Assembly (NCBI RefSeq): GCF_052857255.1
Contig: NC_135497.1
Coordinates: 114,724,456 to 114,788,455, forward strand
Reading direction: 5' to 3'
DNA from: Amblyomma americanum
Lineage: Eukaryota > Arthropoda > Arachnida > Ixodida > Ixodidae
DNA length: 64,000 nucleotides
Part shown: one piece after another, positions 32,996 through 44,388 of the stretch
Numbering within the stretch: the first letter of the stretch is position 1
Layout: each line of letters opens with the position of its first letter
Notes under the pieces: generated by a model
Seen by the model: only the letters and a program-made list of their open reading frames with translations
What the model was told of the DNA's origin: nothing
The model's database searches: none
Translations under genes and position numbers: made by a program

Positions 32996-33230
32996 CGACT
33001 TGGTATCAGAAGTCCGCCGTCGAAACGTTCCCTCCTCACCAACAGCTCTGCGGCCGGTGCAGAGAGAGAGGAGGCAGCGGACACTCGCCCGTCGAGTTGG
33101 CGGCGTGAGCGGCCCGGCCGAGTGAATGCTTCGGCCGGATTAAGTGCCATCTGACGGCGCGAGAGTGCACGAGGGGCATGCTTGTTGCCAGACCATGCAC
33201 GCGTGCGGCTCCGCGTTTTGCGTGGCAACC
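32996..33230 (+). CDS. candidate exon with strong splice sites (coding start at 33195)
   Basis: A long pyrimidine tract with an AG (CTTTACTTCCCTTCCAG, ending 32995) precedes a GC-rich segment that ends at a near-consensus donor, ACC|GTGAGTAAGG (33231). Such paired sites 235 bases apart with a CpG-rich interior fit a 5' exon. The last ATG (33195-33197) would code for 12 residues, MHACGSAFCVAT, ending exactly in phase at the donor; upstream of it the exon would be untranslated. No family can be assigned from so short a peptide, and no partner exon was identified. Confidence 0.3.
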
Positions 33231-33628
33231 GTGAGTAAGGATCGAGTGCGCCTGGTCGAGGAGTCGTGCATGCCGCGTCGCCCGCGCAGCGTCGCACGCC
33301 GCTATAGAAAAGCACCGCCAGGGCTAGCGGGCCAGCCTTATTCAGCTTTTACAGAGGTCCATGTTCAAAGTGGCGCACCGAGAAAGTTATGCTAAACGAA
33401 TCCGTATGCACATGCTGTACGCCGAGAAAACTATGAGGGAAGGAGGCAGGCAGGGGGAAGGATCGGTGCTGGCCAGTGCTCTATTATCTTTGGACCACTT
33501 CTAGGGCAGAGAAAACCGAATCAAGAACTTGAGCTCCGGCTTTTTCCCGTAACTTGCACAACGGTGAACCGGGATGTGGGAAAAGGCGGGGGGTCGGTAG
33601 CGGTGAATGGACGCTTGCGCCGGCCTTA
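33231..33628. other. unassigned stretch
   Basis: If the preceding segment is an exon this is intron. Nothing recognisable up to the DNA transposon at 33629. Confidence 0.3.
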
Positions 33629-34476
33629 GGGCTCATTCACACTTGAGAGTCGCATAGGTCGCGCGACTGTTTTGGTCGAAAAGCGACAGTCGCAAACGGT
33701 CGCGCTGGTCGAAATGCGACAGTCGCGGGCCAGTCGCTCGCTGCTCGATTTTGCAGCCCCGCGACTGAGAGTCGCAAACCGCTGAACCAATCAGCGAGCG
33801 AGCAGAGCTTTCGGCAACGATTCCCCTCGCCGGTACGCCGAGCGTCGAACAGCGCTATCTGCTCCTTGGCTGCCGTAGTCGTCGCTAAGCCTAGCCGGTT
33901 TCACGTCGATGCCGCAGCTGAGGGCGTTTCGGAAACGACCAGCGCTGTATCCAAGATGCTACTTTCGTCACGGCTTTATTGTGAACCCCGTCTCATGGTA
34001 ATATAAAAATATGCTGGATTTCCGCGACGCCTTCAGCAGCGGAGAAAGCAGACGCCAGGCGATCGAACCGCTTTGGGCAACAGCAGCAAAGTGGCTATGA
34101 GAAGAAATTTGCTTGTATCCAGCAGCTCGGTATTGGCCAACGACCCTCAAAACTTATTTATTTTTGAATTTCGTGTACTTCCCAGAGCATGGTATGAACG
34201 CGACCAAACAACATACTAGCGCATTTTTCTGACGCTAGCGTCCAGCTAGCATCCAGGCTAGCTGGCAGGCCGCTTGAACGGCCGCGGTGCACATTGCCGC
34301 TATATCCTCCTCTCCGCTCAGGTCGTCGCAGCCAATTGCTAATATCGAGTGACCAGAGCACTTTCGAGGGCCAAGCGCGAGCTCAGGAGACGCGGCCAAA
34401 GCAGACGAAACTCTCGAAAGCGCGCGAACGGCGTCATTCCCAAGAGTTCTCATTTCAAACGAGAATCGAACGAGAA
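33629..34476. mobile_element. second copy of the 0.9-kb DNA transposon, right end lost
   Basis: Collinear with 28425-29210: same left terminal repeat (GGGCTCATTCACACTTGAGA), same GTCGC-rich subterminal region and body. It is preceded by TTA (33626-33628), again fitting a TWA target. It has about 35 extra bases near 33845 and a short duplicated AGCTAG patch near 34245. Homology ends at about 34476, so the last 115 bases and the right terminal repeat are missing. Confidence 0.85.
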
Positions 34477-34599
34477 CTCGACCCCGCTAATTACGATATA
34501 CAAATAATCGAAGCCGACAGTCAGCAATATACCAAGGAAAGAATCAGGGAATATTTCTATCTTTTATTGATTTTTTTACTTGTGGCGTTATAGCAATGC

Positions 34600-34905
34600 G
34601 AAATATTAGTGTAATTAATTTATGGCTAAAAGATAATTTATTAGAAAGCAGACGAAAAAACAACCACCCGCCGTCTGTGGGGTTTGAACCCAAGACCTCC
34701 GAATTTTGCGTACGGTGCTCTAGCAACTTAGCTACGGCAGGAGCTGTTTGATCGTCTTCTTTCAGGAGGTATTTATGCTGCGTGTATGTCTAAGCTTGAG
34801 AGTGGTCGTTAGCGCCACCCTTGTTCGTAGCGGTGAACGTAGTGTTACTGCGAGTGTCTCGTAGAACGTGATCGAACACTGAGGGCGGAAACTGTGCGAG
34901 GACCC
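34600..34905 (-). mobile_element. composite repeat C with embedded tRNA-like unit, copy 1
   Basis: Read on the minus strand: GTCCTCGCACAG, GTTCGATCACGTTCTACGAG, a short variable part, CATAAATACCTCCTGAAAG, then a tRNA-like unit with GTAGCTAAGTTGCTAGAGCA (A box) and GGTTCAAACCCC (B box), and an AT-rich tail. The same order is seen at 37145 and 54478. The constant 5' extension of about 200 bases ahead of the tRNA head is unusual for a SINE. Confidence 0.75.
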
Positions 34906-35339
34906 TCTTATCCTACCTCTGGTATCAGGAATGCCAGAACCGAGGCCCTTGTTAAGCTACTGCAGACAGGGGCACGGAAATGAGGGGCTCGTTATGAAAT
35001 ACAAATACCAAAAAGTTCTCAGGGCACTTAAGTCTGCTTACGAGCAGGAATGCGAAAGCATGGAACTTTCTAGAACGCGGGTTTTTTCCGCGACGGCAGC
35101 ACGCGTTGTATTTTTAAATATTTTCGGTTATGTTTCTATTTTTATTTTAAATTTTTATTTTCTATTGCATTTCATTTCTCTTTTACTTTTTATGTTTATC
35201 AAGTTTCAATTTTATCTTTTTTGCTTAATTTTGTCATTCATTTCTAATGTTTTTGTTTTTGTTATGTTTTATTTTGATGACGTCATCTGTTTGCTTGACA
35301 GCTATAGTGTGACACTTTTCTGCGAACAACCCCGCTGGC
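34906..35339. other. T-rich segment, unassigned
   Basis: An ATG at 34931 opens 141 codons, but from 35095 onward the frame only crosses a strongly T-rich tract that yields Phe, Leu and Ile; I do not treat it as a protein. A CRE-like palindrome (GATGACGTCATC) lies near 35276-35287. Confidence 0.4.
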
Positions 35340-35605
35340 GATTCATCAGCGTATAAAGGCTTTCGCCTTAAAAAAAGTCGACAGGTCAGGTTACACGCAA
35401 CATAAATACTCCCGAAAGTAGAAGATTAAATGCCGCCCCCGTGGCTTAGTTGACAGAGCACCGTACGCGAAATTAGGAGGTCATGGCATGTGTATGTTTT
35501 TTTCTGCTGGCTAATTATCTTTTATACTACTCAACTATCTTTCACCAATAAAATAATTATACTATTCTTCCCGCGTGCCTATAATATCATTCGGCACAAA
35601 TATAT
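35340..35605 (+). mobile_element. composite repeat C, copy 2 (5' truncated)
   Basis: Contains CATAAATACTCCCGAAAGTA, GAAGATT, then the tRNA-like head CGTGGCTTAGTTGACAGAGC and CACCGTACGCGAAATTAGGA; the B-box region is mutated. The AT-rich tail (GGCTAATTATCTTTTATACT) matches copy 1. The upstream extension seen in copies 1 and 3 is absent. Confidence 0.7.
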
Positions 35606-37144
35606 CAACGTGTCCTCGTAGCACGAGCAAAAATAAAGTTTGGGGAGTCAGAGACAAATCAAAAAATAAAAATTGTCGCCTTTGTGCCCAGTAGGCGCTT
35701 TAGATGAGTATCAAACCCACGTGTCGCGTGGTGACGTACCTCGTGCAGAGAAAAGGCTTTACCTTATCCTGTGCGGTGCGAACACGGAGCAGAGCAAACA
35801 TGTCGCTTAAAAACGAGCATGTGCCCTGAACAGTGCTTTAGCATTTAGAGGGGCCTAGGAAAACGTTTTTTAAGGAAGGTATGCATTCGACGTTGAAGGA
35901 CGCTGCTTCATGAATCTCCTTCAGCGAGAGTGTTTCGGGTGCTAGGAGTTATCGCGCATAGAGATTCGTCTTTTTTTGAACGTTTGCTTCTCTAGTGAAT
36001 CTAGGTACCTCTCCGCCGTTCAGACCCAGTGAACGTCATCTATGACGTAGTCGTCCCTTTTCCACTTTTGCAGCGACAGCTGTTAGTGCCTCCTCAGCGC
36101 CCAAGATCGTGCTCTCGTCGTCGTTGTCGTCGCCGTCCGCAGAGAGGAGGGAAAGCGTGCGGTTGGGAGAGGGAGTGTCAAGGAAGGGAAGCTGCTGCCC
36201 GCTAGTCGGCGCCGGGCGCCTGTTATCGCGAGCCTTTTCGTCTTTCTCGCCGCCATTGCTCTGTGCAACTGGCCTCGCTACAGGCGCCTAGCGACCGCCG
36301 GCACCTCAGACCCTGTTGCCGAACAAACGTTACGGCGTGGTCAAGACCGGCAAAGAAAGCGGCGAGCCCGTCAAGACCCCACGCCTTAGTTCAGCGCAGA
36401 ATGCGAAGCCAATCGGCGTTCGTGTCAAGACCCTTCACTGCGTGCAGCCGAAGTCATAGCAAAATGCGGCGTTACACCCTACGCGCCGAAACTAAGGCAA
36501 GGGGTTCAGCGTAAAGACCTCACAATGCGTGTGCCACACAGGCTTAATGAGGAAGCGTCGGAATCAAGCGGAAGCTGAAATAGCCCCGAGTGAACCAGCA
36601 AGTCCGGGAGTTGCTCTGCATGCGATTGTCTGCGATTCCGCAACGAGCTCATGTCAATATAACATCGTCTAGCCATTCTACACAGCGAGAGGCATTTCCG
36701 ACTGCCGGCCTCCCTTCATTCCTGTTACGCACCAGCTGCGGTTAAATATCGCGTTACAATGCCGACATGGCGTTACATTTGGCATTGTTACTATTTTACT
36801 CTCCTCGAGAGTCAACTGCTTCCAGTCTTACCGCACGTGACTGGCCGCGGGCTGCCCACGCAGCGCAGCACATCGCTTTCTTGTTATTTGGCTTCTGTTT
36901 CTGAGTTGTTGCTGCGTCACGTTCACGTGACGTCAAGGTACCTGACGAACCGCCGCTTTGAAACCTATGCACGCAGACGCGTTTCACGGAGAGGGCGCTA
37001 GTTTAAAAAAGTGAAAGGAAAGAGCAAGCCAACTTCCGAGCGCGGCTCTGCGTACTCTGCTGCGTTTGGAGGGGTAATATTTAGCTGAAAGGTTCATGAC
37101 AACATATAACGACTGGAATGTTTTATTCACGGTGTATAAAAAGA
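35606..37144. other. unassigned stretch with a CpG-rich island
   Basis: The GC-rich core lies at about 36070-36500. A good acceptor-like site (CCACTTTTGCAG, ending 36072) precedes it, and several frames stay open for 60-80 codons, one encoding a hydrophobic stretch (VIASLFVFLAAIALCNW). Because all three frames are partly open the coding call is unsafe. It may be a promoter with 5' exons of a host gene. Confidence 0.3.
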
Positions 37145-37440
37145 AAGAGGGTTCTCGCACAGCTTCCGTCCTCAACGTTCGATCACGTTGCTAAGTGGCA
37201 CTCGCGGTAACACAAGACGTACTGCCTCCGCCGCAATGGACGAGGGTGACACTGGTGATCACTCCCAAGCCTCTGTCACACTACACACAAATACCCTCGA
37301 AAGCAGATTGGGCAGCCGTCGCCGGAGCTCATTTGGTAAATAACCGGATGCGAAATTAGAAGGTGGTGGGTTGGGATCCCACCGGCGGTTTCTGGTTGTT
37401 TTTCTTCTGCTTTTATTATTCTCCCATTGATGAAAAACTA
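37145..37440 (+). mobile_element. composite repeat C, copy 3 (most complete)
   Basis: GAGGGTTCTCGCACAG, GTTCGATCACGTTGC, CGGTAACACAAGACGTACTG, CCGCCGCAATGGACGAGGGT, CACACAAATACCCTCGAAAG and GCAGCCGTCGCCGGAGCTCA lead into a tRNA-like unit whose ends pair as a 7-bp acceptor stem (GTCGCCG with CGGCGG-), with a T arm GTGGGTTGGGATCCCAC. A TATA-like GTGTATAAAAAG lies 15 bases upstream. The ATG in the extension opens 35 codons that are not conserved in the other copies. Confidence 0.75.
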
Positions 37441-37501
37441 CAAATTACAAAAAGACATCCCTTTCCTTTTGCTTCTTAGTTTCGGTCACTGCTTGCTTCG
37501 G

Positions 37502-37811
<310 letters not shown>

Positions 37812-37965
37812 CGTGGTGAAAGTGGCTCCTAGTCCCCCTCTACCTTCCCTAGCCCTGTGGGGCTCCCTTTTCGGCCGCCTTCTGGTCGGTCCACCTGCCC
37901 CGATGAAGCACGTTGACCAAAGTCGCTCATAACAGACCACCGTCCTTCCACCGGCAGTAACCAGC

Positions 37966-39282
37966 ATGCTTCCTCTCGGCCCCGATCCTTCCATCGGCAG
38001 CCTTGAATCAAGTGGAACCCCCGCCCCACCACCGCCGGCCCAGCATGCTCGGACGGTCAGCACTAGCCAGCGCGACTCTCCTGTTTTCATGTTTTTTTGT
38101 GGCTACGATGTTGAAGATTGGCTGCAGCCGTACGACCGCGTAAGCGCTATCAACCGCTGGGACGCTTCAATGAAGCTAATCAATGTCTCTTTATTTGTTT
38201 GATGTGGCCAAGACGTGGTTTCTCAACCATGAAGACGCTATTCCTTATTCGCCCCCTTCGCGTCGCAGATTCGTCAGATCTTTGGGACCATTGGAGCTGG
38301 CCCTGCGGTGTACGAAAAAATTCTGGGCACTCGTGTTCAGCTTCCAGGAGAGTTTTACACATCGTACAGTGAGGGCGTGCTTGCTCTTTGCCACCGTGTG
38401 AACAAGGCCATGCCTGAAGCCGACAGAGTTCGCCATGTCCTGCAAGGCATCTGCTCGTTCACCTTCACTGCTCTCGCAGCCCAGAACCCTTCCACGATAC
38501 TGGACATTCGCAGCACGTGCCAGTGCCTTGACGATCTGCAGTCGCTCCATATTCGAGAAACCTGGAATACCCGCCCCTCTGCTTATCCCGACTTGTGCAC
38601 GCTAATTTACTCCATTATCAGCGAAGAACTTCATGGCGACGTTTCATTGTCTGCCGCCTCTTTCTCACCTCTTCCTCCTCCTGCCCCCCGTTTGCGTGGC
38701 ATCATCAAGGACGAACCGGCTTCCTTCACGTGCCACATCAGTCAAGAGCCGCCTGTCTCTCGCTGCGTCCGAAAATACGCTGAGGTTGCTGCGACACCAC
38801 TTTCCCCTGCCCTGCCACCCCGTTCTGCACCTGTGCAGAACAACCTCGCCGCTTTTTCCTCTACACCTTCGGCCCCTCCTTATCCTCCTGCATGGCGTCC
38901 GCGTCCACCCCGTCCCGTTTGTTTTTACTGCGGAATTCCCGGCCATGTCGCTCGTGTCTGGAGCCGGCGAATGCGTGTCGAGCGTGTTGGCTTCCGCGAC
39001 CTGCGACGCGACGGCATGCGTCCGCAATTTCTGTACTTCCTGAACTACGACTATCCCGATACTCGTCGCTCCCCTTCACTGCCGACTCCTCCTGACCGTG
39101 CTTCGTCCGTCCGAGAATCGTGCAGGCGCTCCCCGTCACCTTTCCGTCGCTCTGCATCGCCCCTTCACATGCATTCTCGTCCCTCGAACCGCCGACCGGA
39201 AAATCGACTTGTGCAGTTTCTGCAAGTAGAACTGCACCGCCAACGCGTCCTTCTCTGGCCCCGTCCAATATGTTGTTCGTAG
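37966..39282 (+). pseudogene. Gypsy gag
   Basis: The N-terminal gag/capsid segment appears in shifting frames at 38090-38290: VEDWLQPYDRVSAINRW and DVAKTWFLNHEDAIP. The main open frame (38308-39282) continues with ALCHRVNKAMPEADRVRHVL and a proline-rich linker, and ends after a CCHC zinc knuckle in which the third position reads W instead of C (CFYCGIPGHVARVW). At least two frameshifts lie before 38308. Gag would form the particle that packages the element RNA. Confidence 0.8.
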
Positions 39283-40964
39283 AAGTTGAAGGAACTCTTG
39301 TGGAAGCATTATTTGATACGAGCACCGCTCTTTCCGTCATCCTATATCCGACCTGTGTTTACATTCGAAGTCCGTAGTCCTTTCTTCGGTTCGCCTTTAC
39401 GTGCTGCTAATGAAGCTCCGATACGTCCTTCTGGTGGTGCACCGCTCGGATCACTATCAACGCCATCCGCCATCACATAGAACTCGCTTTGTTCTCTTTC
39501 TGTGATCATCAACTCATTCTCGGCTGATATTTCCTTTCATCAGCGTCCGGTGTCATTACGTGCTGCCCACCATCCCTCGATCTGTGACCTATCTGACCGG
39601 ACACCTGACCGATTGGTTCCAGCCGTTGACTATGTCATCTATCCTGGCTGCGACGATATCATTCCAGTTGTCTCCGACCATACTGCCGATGGAGTCGCCT
39701 TGGTCGTACCCAGCCCGCGTCTTCTGTTCCGAGAAATTTTCATTGCTCCCTCGCTTCTTCATTTTTTACTCGGTTCATCTCTACTGGCCACCTGTAACAC
39801 TGCTCCTGAGTCTCTTCTTTAGCGCCAAGAATGTACTGTCGCCTTAATCACCAGTGCGCAGCATATGACGGTCTTTTCCCTTTACAAAGCCACGCAACCT
39901 GCTTCCTCATCTGTTTCTTTGGTGAGACACTTCCCACTACCATTAGCCCCGACCTCACCTCACATCAGGCTCAAGCCTTGGTCGCCGTCTTGAAGAAGCA
40001 CGCCTCTTCCTCTGACATCCATTCTGCAGTTTTGGGCCAAACATGTGCAGCCGCACATCGCATCGAAACTGACGGCTCTGGGATCATTCGTCGCCGCCCG
40101 CACCGAGTGTCTAGTTTTGAACGCCAGATTATCCAGGTCAATGTCATTGACATGCTCAGTCATCACATAATACGTCCTTCGTCCAATCTTTGGTCCTCAC
40201 CAGTCGCGTTTGTGCTAAAGAAGGATGGTTCGGTACGTTTATGTGTAGATTATCGTGCTCTGAACAAGATAGCTCGCAAGGATGTATACACACTTCCTCG
40301 CATTGACAACGCCCTTGACTGCTTACTAGGAGCCGAATTGTTCTAGAGCCTCGACCTGCGATCCGGTTACTAGCAAATCCCTATGCATGAAGATAACAAA
40401 GAAAAGGCAGCCTTTACCACCCCGGATGGATTGTACGAATGCCATTCATTCTTTTGCGTCCTGCCTTTTGGGTTGTGCAACGCTCCCGCAACGTTCAGAC
40501 GAATTATTGATACAGTTATCCTGGGCCTCCAATGGAAAACTTGCCTTCGCTCCCTGGATGATATCGTCATCTTTTCGTCAACATTTTCTGACAACCTTAA
40601 ATTTCTGCAACCGGCCTTGCAGGCGCTGGCCTTCAGCTCAATACTAAAAGAATGCCGCTTTGCCTCCAAATCTATTCCAGTGCTTGGCCACGTCGTCAGC
40701 AAAGATGGGATACGGCCTGACCCCAATAAAATTGCGACTGCTCCGCATTTCCGACGTCCATCCCGTGCCAAAGAGCTTAGCAGTTTCCTTGCACTGGCAT
40801 CCTACTTTCGCCGCGTCATCCGCGACTTCGCGTCCATGGATAGCGTCGCCTTTCCACAGGCTTCTCATTGCAGAAACAAATTTCGTCTCGTCTGCCGACT
40901 GCGAGGCAGCACTCGGAACACTTCAGCAAGCTCTGACGTCCGATCCAGTACTCTGCCTTTTTGA
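39267..40964 (+). pseudogene. Gypsy protease and reverse transcriptase
   Basis: Near 39270-39350 a protease remnant reads VEVEGTLVEALFDTSTALSV, an aspartic-protease DTG context changed to DTS. After a poorly conserved linker the RT runs in one frame from 39831 to 40964: SSPVAFVLKKDGSVRLCVDY, RALNKIARKDVYTLPRID, LPFGLCNAPATFRRIID, then SLDDIVIFS where a YLDD box is expected. Two in-frame TAG codons (40344-40346 and 40371-40373) sit between the first RT blocks. The VLGHVVSKDGIRPDPNKI motif of the thumb follows. Confidence 0.85.
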
Positions 40965-41420
40965 TGAGTCTGTTTCAAGAATTCTGCTCATGGACGCCAG
41001 AGGGCACACCTTGGAGCTGTGCTTTTGCAGCGACAAGTTTCATCCGCCGAAAAGGTTGTTGCCTACGCGAGTCGTACACTGACTCCAGCAGAGCAGAACT
41101 ACACCACCACCGAACAGGAGTGCCTAGCCGTGGTCTGGGCTGTTCAAAAGTTTCGCCCCTATCTGTATGACCTGCACTTGACGATCGTAACTGAGCAGCA
41201 TGCTCTGTGCTGGTTGTCTTCCTTAAAGAACCTGTCTGGGCGGCTCGGGCGCTGGATTCTCCGTCTTCAGGAATTTGATTTTACAATCACTTACAGATCT
41301 GCAAAAAACATAAGGACGCCGACGCTCTTTCTCGTTGTCCGCTCACTTCGCCGTAACCCCAACCAACGTCGTCTCTTTCTTCACCAGGCCGTCCTGAGGA
41401 TCCACGGTCTCATGCCATGA
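40965..41420 (+). pseudogene. Gypsy RNase H
   Basis: [39 protein letters not shown] and [19 protein letters not shown] are diagnostic of the Ty3/Gypsy RNase H. The first catalytic region (the expected TDASG block) reads as [12 protein letters not shown] in another frame, so a frameshift lies near 41020. Confidence 0.82.
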
Positions 41421-42606
41421 CAACCGCCACAACTGATTTCGTCTCCCCAGCCATGCTCGGAGGTCTGGTCTCCGAACAGCAGACCGATGCTTACTGCCGA
41501 ACGCTCATCGATCGCCTCACCGGTGATACGCAGCCTCCCAAAGCTCGACTGCGCCACCAACTGACCAGTTTCACAATACAGAATGGCAAGCTACTCCCCG
41601 GCACAACTATACCCCTCTCGATCACTCCTGGGTTCCTGCTATTCCTCGTTTCCTCTGTCGCCAGCTGTTCCAAGCGTTCCACAATGATCCAACCGCTGGT
41701 CACCAGGTTTTCGAGAAGACCTACGATCGCATTAAACGCCTCTACTTTTGGCCGGGCCTTTCGACCAGTATTGCAAAATGCGTCGCCTCCTGTGTTCCCT
41801 GCCAACACAGTAAACGGTCAACGACTCCTTCTGCGGGCCTCCTGCAACCTCTTCCTTGCCCATTCACCCCGTTCGAAGTTCTTGGCATCGACCTTCATGG
41901 ACCTCAGCCGTTGACATCTGCGTGCAATGCTGGATAGTCACCGCCGTGGATCACCTCACCCGATACGCAGAAACTGCTGCTCTTCCTTCCGGCTCCGCTG
42001 CACAGATCGCCCATTTTTTCCTGCACGTCATTCTTGTGCGCACCGGAGCCCCTCGTGTTCTTCTCAACGACAGTGGCAAGGCTTTTCTCTCCGCCATCTT
42101 GAAGCAAGTTTATGTCTCGGATACCACCCACAGAGCAAAATCCGCTTATCACCCCCAGAACAAATGCCCTCACAGAACGCTTCAGTCGGACCCTTTCGTA
42201 TATGCTTTCCACCTACATTCAACCTGACCGTGCCAACGGGGGCTTCCTGCCCCCATCTGTTACTTTTGCCTGCAATAGTGTGCTGCAACGAACAACCCGC
42301 TACTCGCATTTTTTCCTTGTCTATGGCCTACCTTCGACATGGAAGCATCTTTCTTTTCTGTCCCCGTCCCCTCTTGAGCACCTTCCCACGAACAATTTGC
42401 TTCCCGCATCGCCCACTGCCGTGAACTTGCGCGGTCGAACACAAAAGCTTCTTGCCAGGCCTCCCGAAAACGAAGTTATGAGTTTACCCAGCGTGCAGTT
42501 TATTATTCCCCTGGTGATGAGGTTTGATGGGGTTGATGGACACCCGTGCGCACACCAGGGTTATGTGAAAAAATTGAGCCGCTATATTGGCCCTACACAG
42601 TATTGA
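41421..42606 (+). pseudogene. Gypsy integrase
   Basis: The HHCC zinc-binding region is readable near 41665-41815 (FHNDPTAGHQVFEKTYDRIK, YFWPGLSTSIAKCVASC, PCQHSK). The catalytic core continues in other frames: VLGIDLHGPQ (first Asp), LLNDSGKAFLS (second Asp) and LTERFSRTL (Glu). Integrase would insert the cDNA into the genome; at least three frame changes prevent a product here. Confidence 0.8.
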
Positions 42607-42759
42607 ACAAAGGTGTCCTCTTAACTATCACGTCGCACCTGCTTCACCTGTTGCTGATCGTTGCTGTCGTGGCATCGAGATCGCCCACACGTCGCTCCTC
42701 AAGCCCTTCGCGCGTCACCCGCCATCACTAACTCGTCACCGGGATGGTCGCTTTCGTCC

Positions 42760-42866
42760 GGGGGGTGGAGGGGGGGGGGGGGGGACTTAGTGCAAGCATT
42801 GCGTGTCAACCTCATCCTCCTTTGCCTATATTCATCATCTCTCATCGTCGTCGTCACGAACGCTAG
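42760..42866 (+). repeat. polypurine tract and truncated 3' LTR
   Basis: A G-rich tract with a G15 run (42760-42784) is followed by the LTR start TGCAAGCATT at 42791. The LTR is cut after about 76 bases where a SINE body begins. Confidence 0.65.
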
Positions 42867-43011
42867 GCGAAATTCTAGAGGCCCGTGTACTGTGCGATGT
42901 CAGCACACGTTAAAGAACCCCAGGTGGTCGAAATTCCCGGAGCCCTTCACTACGGCGTCTCTCATAGCCTGAGTCGCTTTGGGACGTTAAACCCCCATAA
43001 ACCAAATCAAA
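42867..43011 (+). mobile_element. 5'-truncated SINE inside the Gypsy 3' LTR
   Basis: Begins in the SINE body (AGGCGAAATTCTAGAGGCCC), continues GTGCGATGTCAGCACACGTT and CCCCAGGTGGTCGAAATTCC, and ends TTTGGGACGTTAAACCCC followed by CATAAACCAAATC. It belongs to the same subfamily as 46868-47069; the tRNA head is missing. Confidence 0.8.
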
Positions 43012-44087
43012 CCGATGCATAAGACAAAGACAAGTCCTCTGGTCGAAACGCTGGCGTGCACAATGAGGCTTCCTCCTCCCTTGTTCACTTTGTGTTGTTA
43101 AGCACTCAGGCAGTAGGTTACTAAGCCACGGTACAACTCGCCAGCCCATTTTATGTTCCTGTAAGCACGTCGCTCATGCAACTCATTTTGTTCATCCGTT
43201 ACCTTACTATCGCGCAGCTACCGCTTTTGCCCTCTGTGTCGTTACTTTACGCTGGCCTGCCCCTAAAACCTGTACACCGTGCTTCTCAATCACGCACCTT
43301 ACATCTTCCATACCGGAAAGTATACCGCCAAAGTTCTGGCCATTTTTCTCAAACCGATTACTACTTTTATGTATTTTTGCGATCCGAAGCTGTGGCACGG
43401 CCTTCGTGTGGTGCCATAGTAAAGAACTATAAATTAATTTCAACCATTGGGTGCCTCTTTAAAGCGCTCGGTGTAGACCGAAACCTCAATGTGCAGATGT
43501 TCTTGCATGCAGCCTCCGTCGAAATGCGAGTGCCGCGGCCAGCGAGCTCAGCAGAAGAACGACACATGCACTGAGCATCCGCGGCAGGCGATGTCGGATG
43601 TGTACTCCGTTTGCATTCATCCAATCGTGGCCCCAACACAAGCGCAAAATTTTCCGGAGGGCCCTCCCTGCCGCGAATAAGATGTAACAACAGAAAGAGA
43701 TACGCGTAGGAAGGACAAAGAAGAGGTTAGCTCGACGCACAAAAATAGTTTATTCGGCAGGTGTTCTTGTTGCAAACTGAAAGTATTTTTGCGGAAAGAC
43801 AACTAGCGTGGTTATCTAATATTGTTCCTTAATATTCGAACCAATATATCAGCTCCACGAGTATGATTGGCATAAATGAAATAAACCAAAAAGTATATTT
43901 GTGTATTTATTTATAGCATTTATGCGTTGAATGCAACTGCAACGCAAAAATGGTTCATCCTTGCTTAAAAATGCTTGTATCACATCTTTTAAATGACGGT
44001 GAGGTAGGAATGGCGTTCGTTTGCTTTAGAAGCTTATTTTTGTTTTGTTGTGAACCTCACTTTTCCACTGCAACCACTCTTTAGAGT

Positions 44088-44093
44088 TTTATT
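44088..44093 (-). terminator. polyadenylation signal AATAAA
   Basis: Canonical hexamer on the minus strand 20 bases downstream of the stop codon of the candidate terminal exon. Confidence 0.4.
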
Positions 44094-44113
44094 CAAGGGC
44101 TACACGGGCGTAC

Positions 44114-44388
44114 TTATGAGCATGTTGAAACAAAAATAATGTCTTTGAAGGTGGCCACATCTGGCGCTGGACAGGTTAATTGAAGGTCACTGGGTGAGAC
44201 GTTCGTCCTGCAGTGAACGTGGTTAAGCTGGTGATGATGCTTCCAAACTTCCTTCACTGTATCTTCTTCGACTTCATTCGGTCTATTTGGCCGTCTTCGT
44301 GCAGGAGATGCTATTGCGAAGTGGTACACACGCAGGCCAGTGTCCTCCAGCTCCATGGAAGCCAGCGCGCTTGATTTCCATCTGCAGT
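44114..44388 (-). CDS. probable terminal coding exon, unknown protein
   Basis: A minus-strand frame is preceded by an acceptor (ACTTTTTTCGTGTCAG, AG at 44390-44389; a second AG lies seven bases on) and runs for about 91 codons to TAA at 44116-44114. AATAAA follows at 44093-44088, 20 bases after the stop, so the expected order acceptor, coding, stop, poly(A) signal is complete. Codon choice looks non-random. The peptide includes SMELEDTGLRVYHFAIASP, NRPNEVEEDTVKEVWKHHHQ and a cysteine-containing end (NVSPSDLQLTCPAPD...STCS). I do not recognise the family. The upstream exons should lie at higher coordinates, possibly beyond repeats; none was identified. Confidence 0.4.

Noticed and set aside
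34677..34740. tRNA gene on the minus strand
   Set aside because: Head of a multicopy composite repeat with degraded stems and an AT-rich tail; the position-33 T of the anticodon loop is not seen.
34931..35356. 141-codon frame with apparent membrane segments
   Set aside because: The hydrophobic part is a translation of a T-rich tract.
37325..37396. tRNA gene on the plus strand
   Set aside because: Same repeat family; acceptor and T arm pair but D and anticodon arms are damaged and the leader is repetitive.
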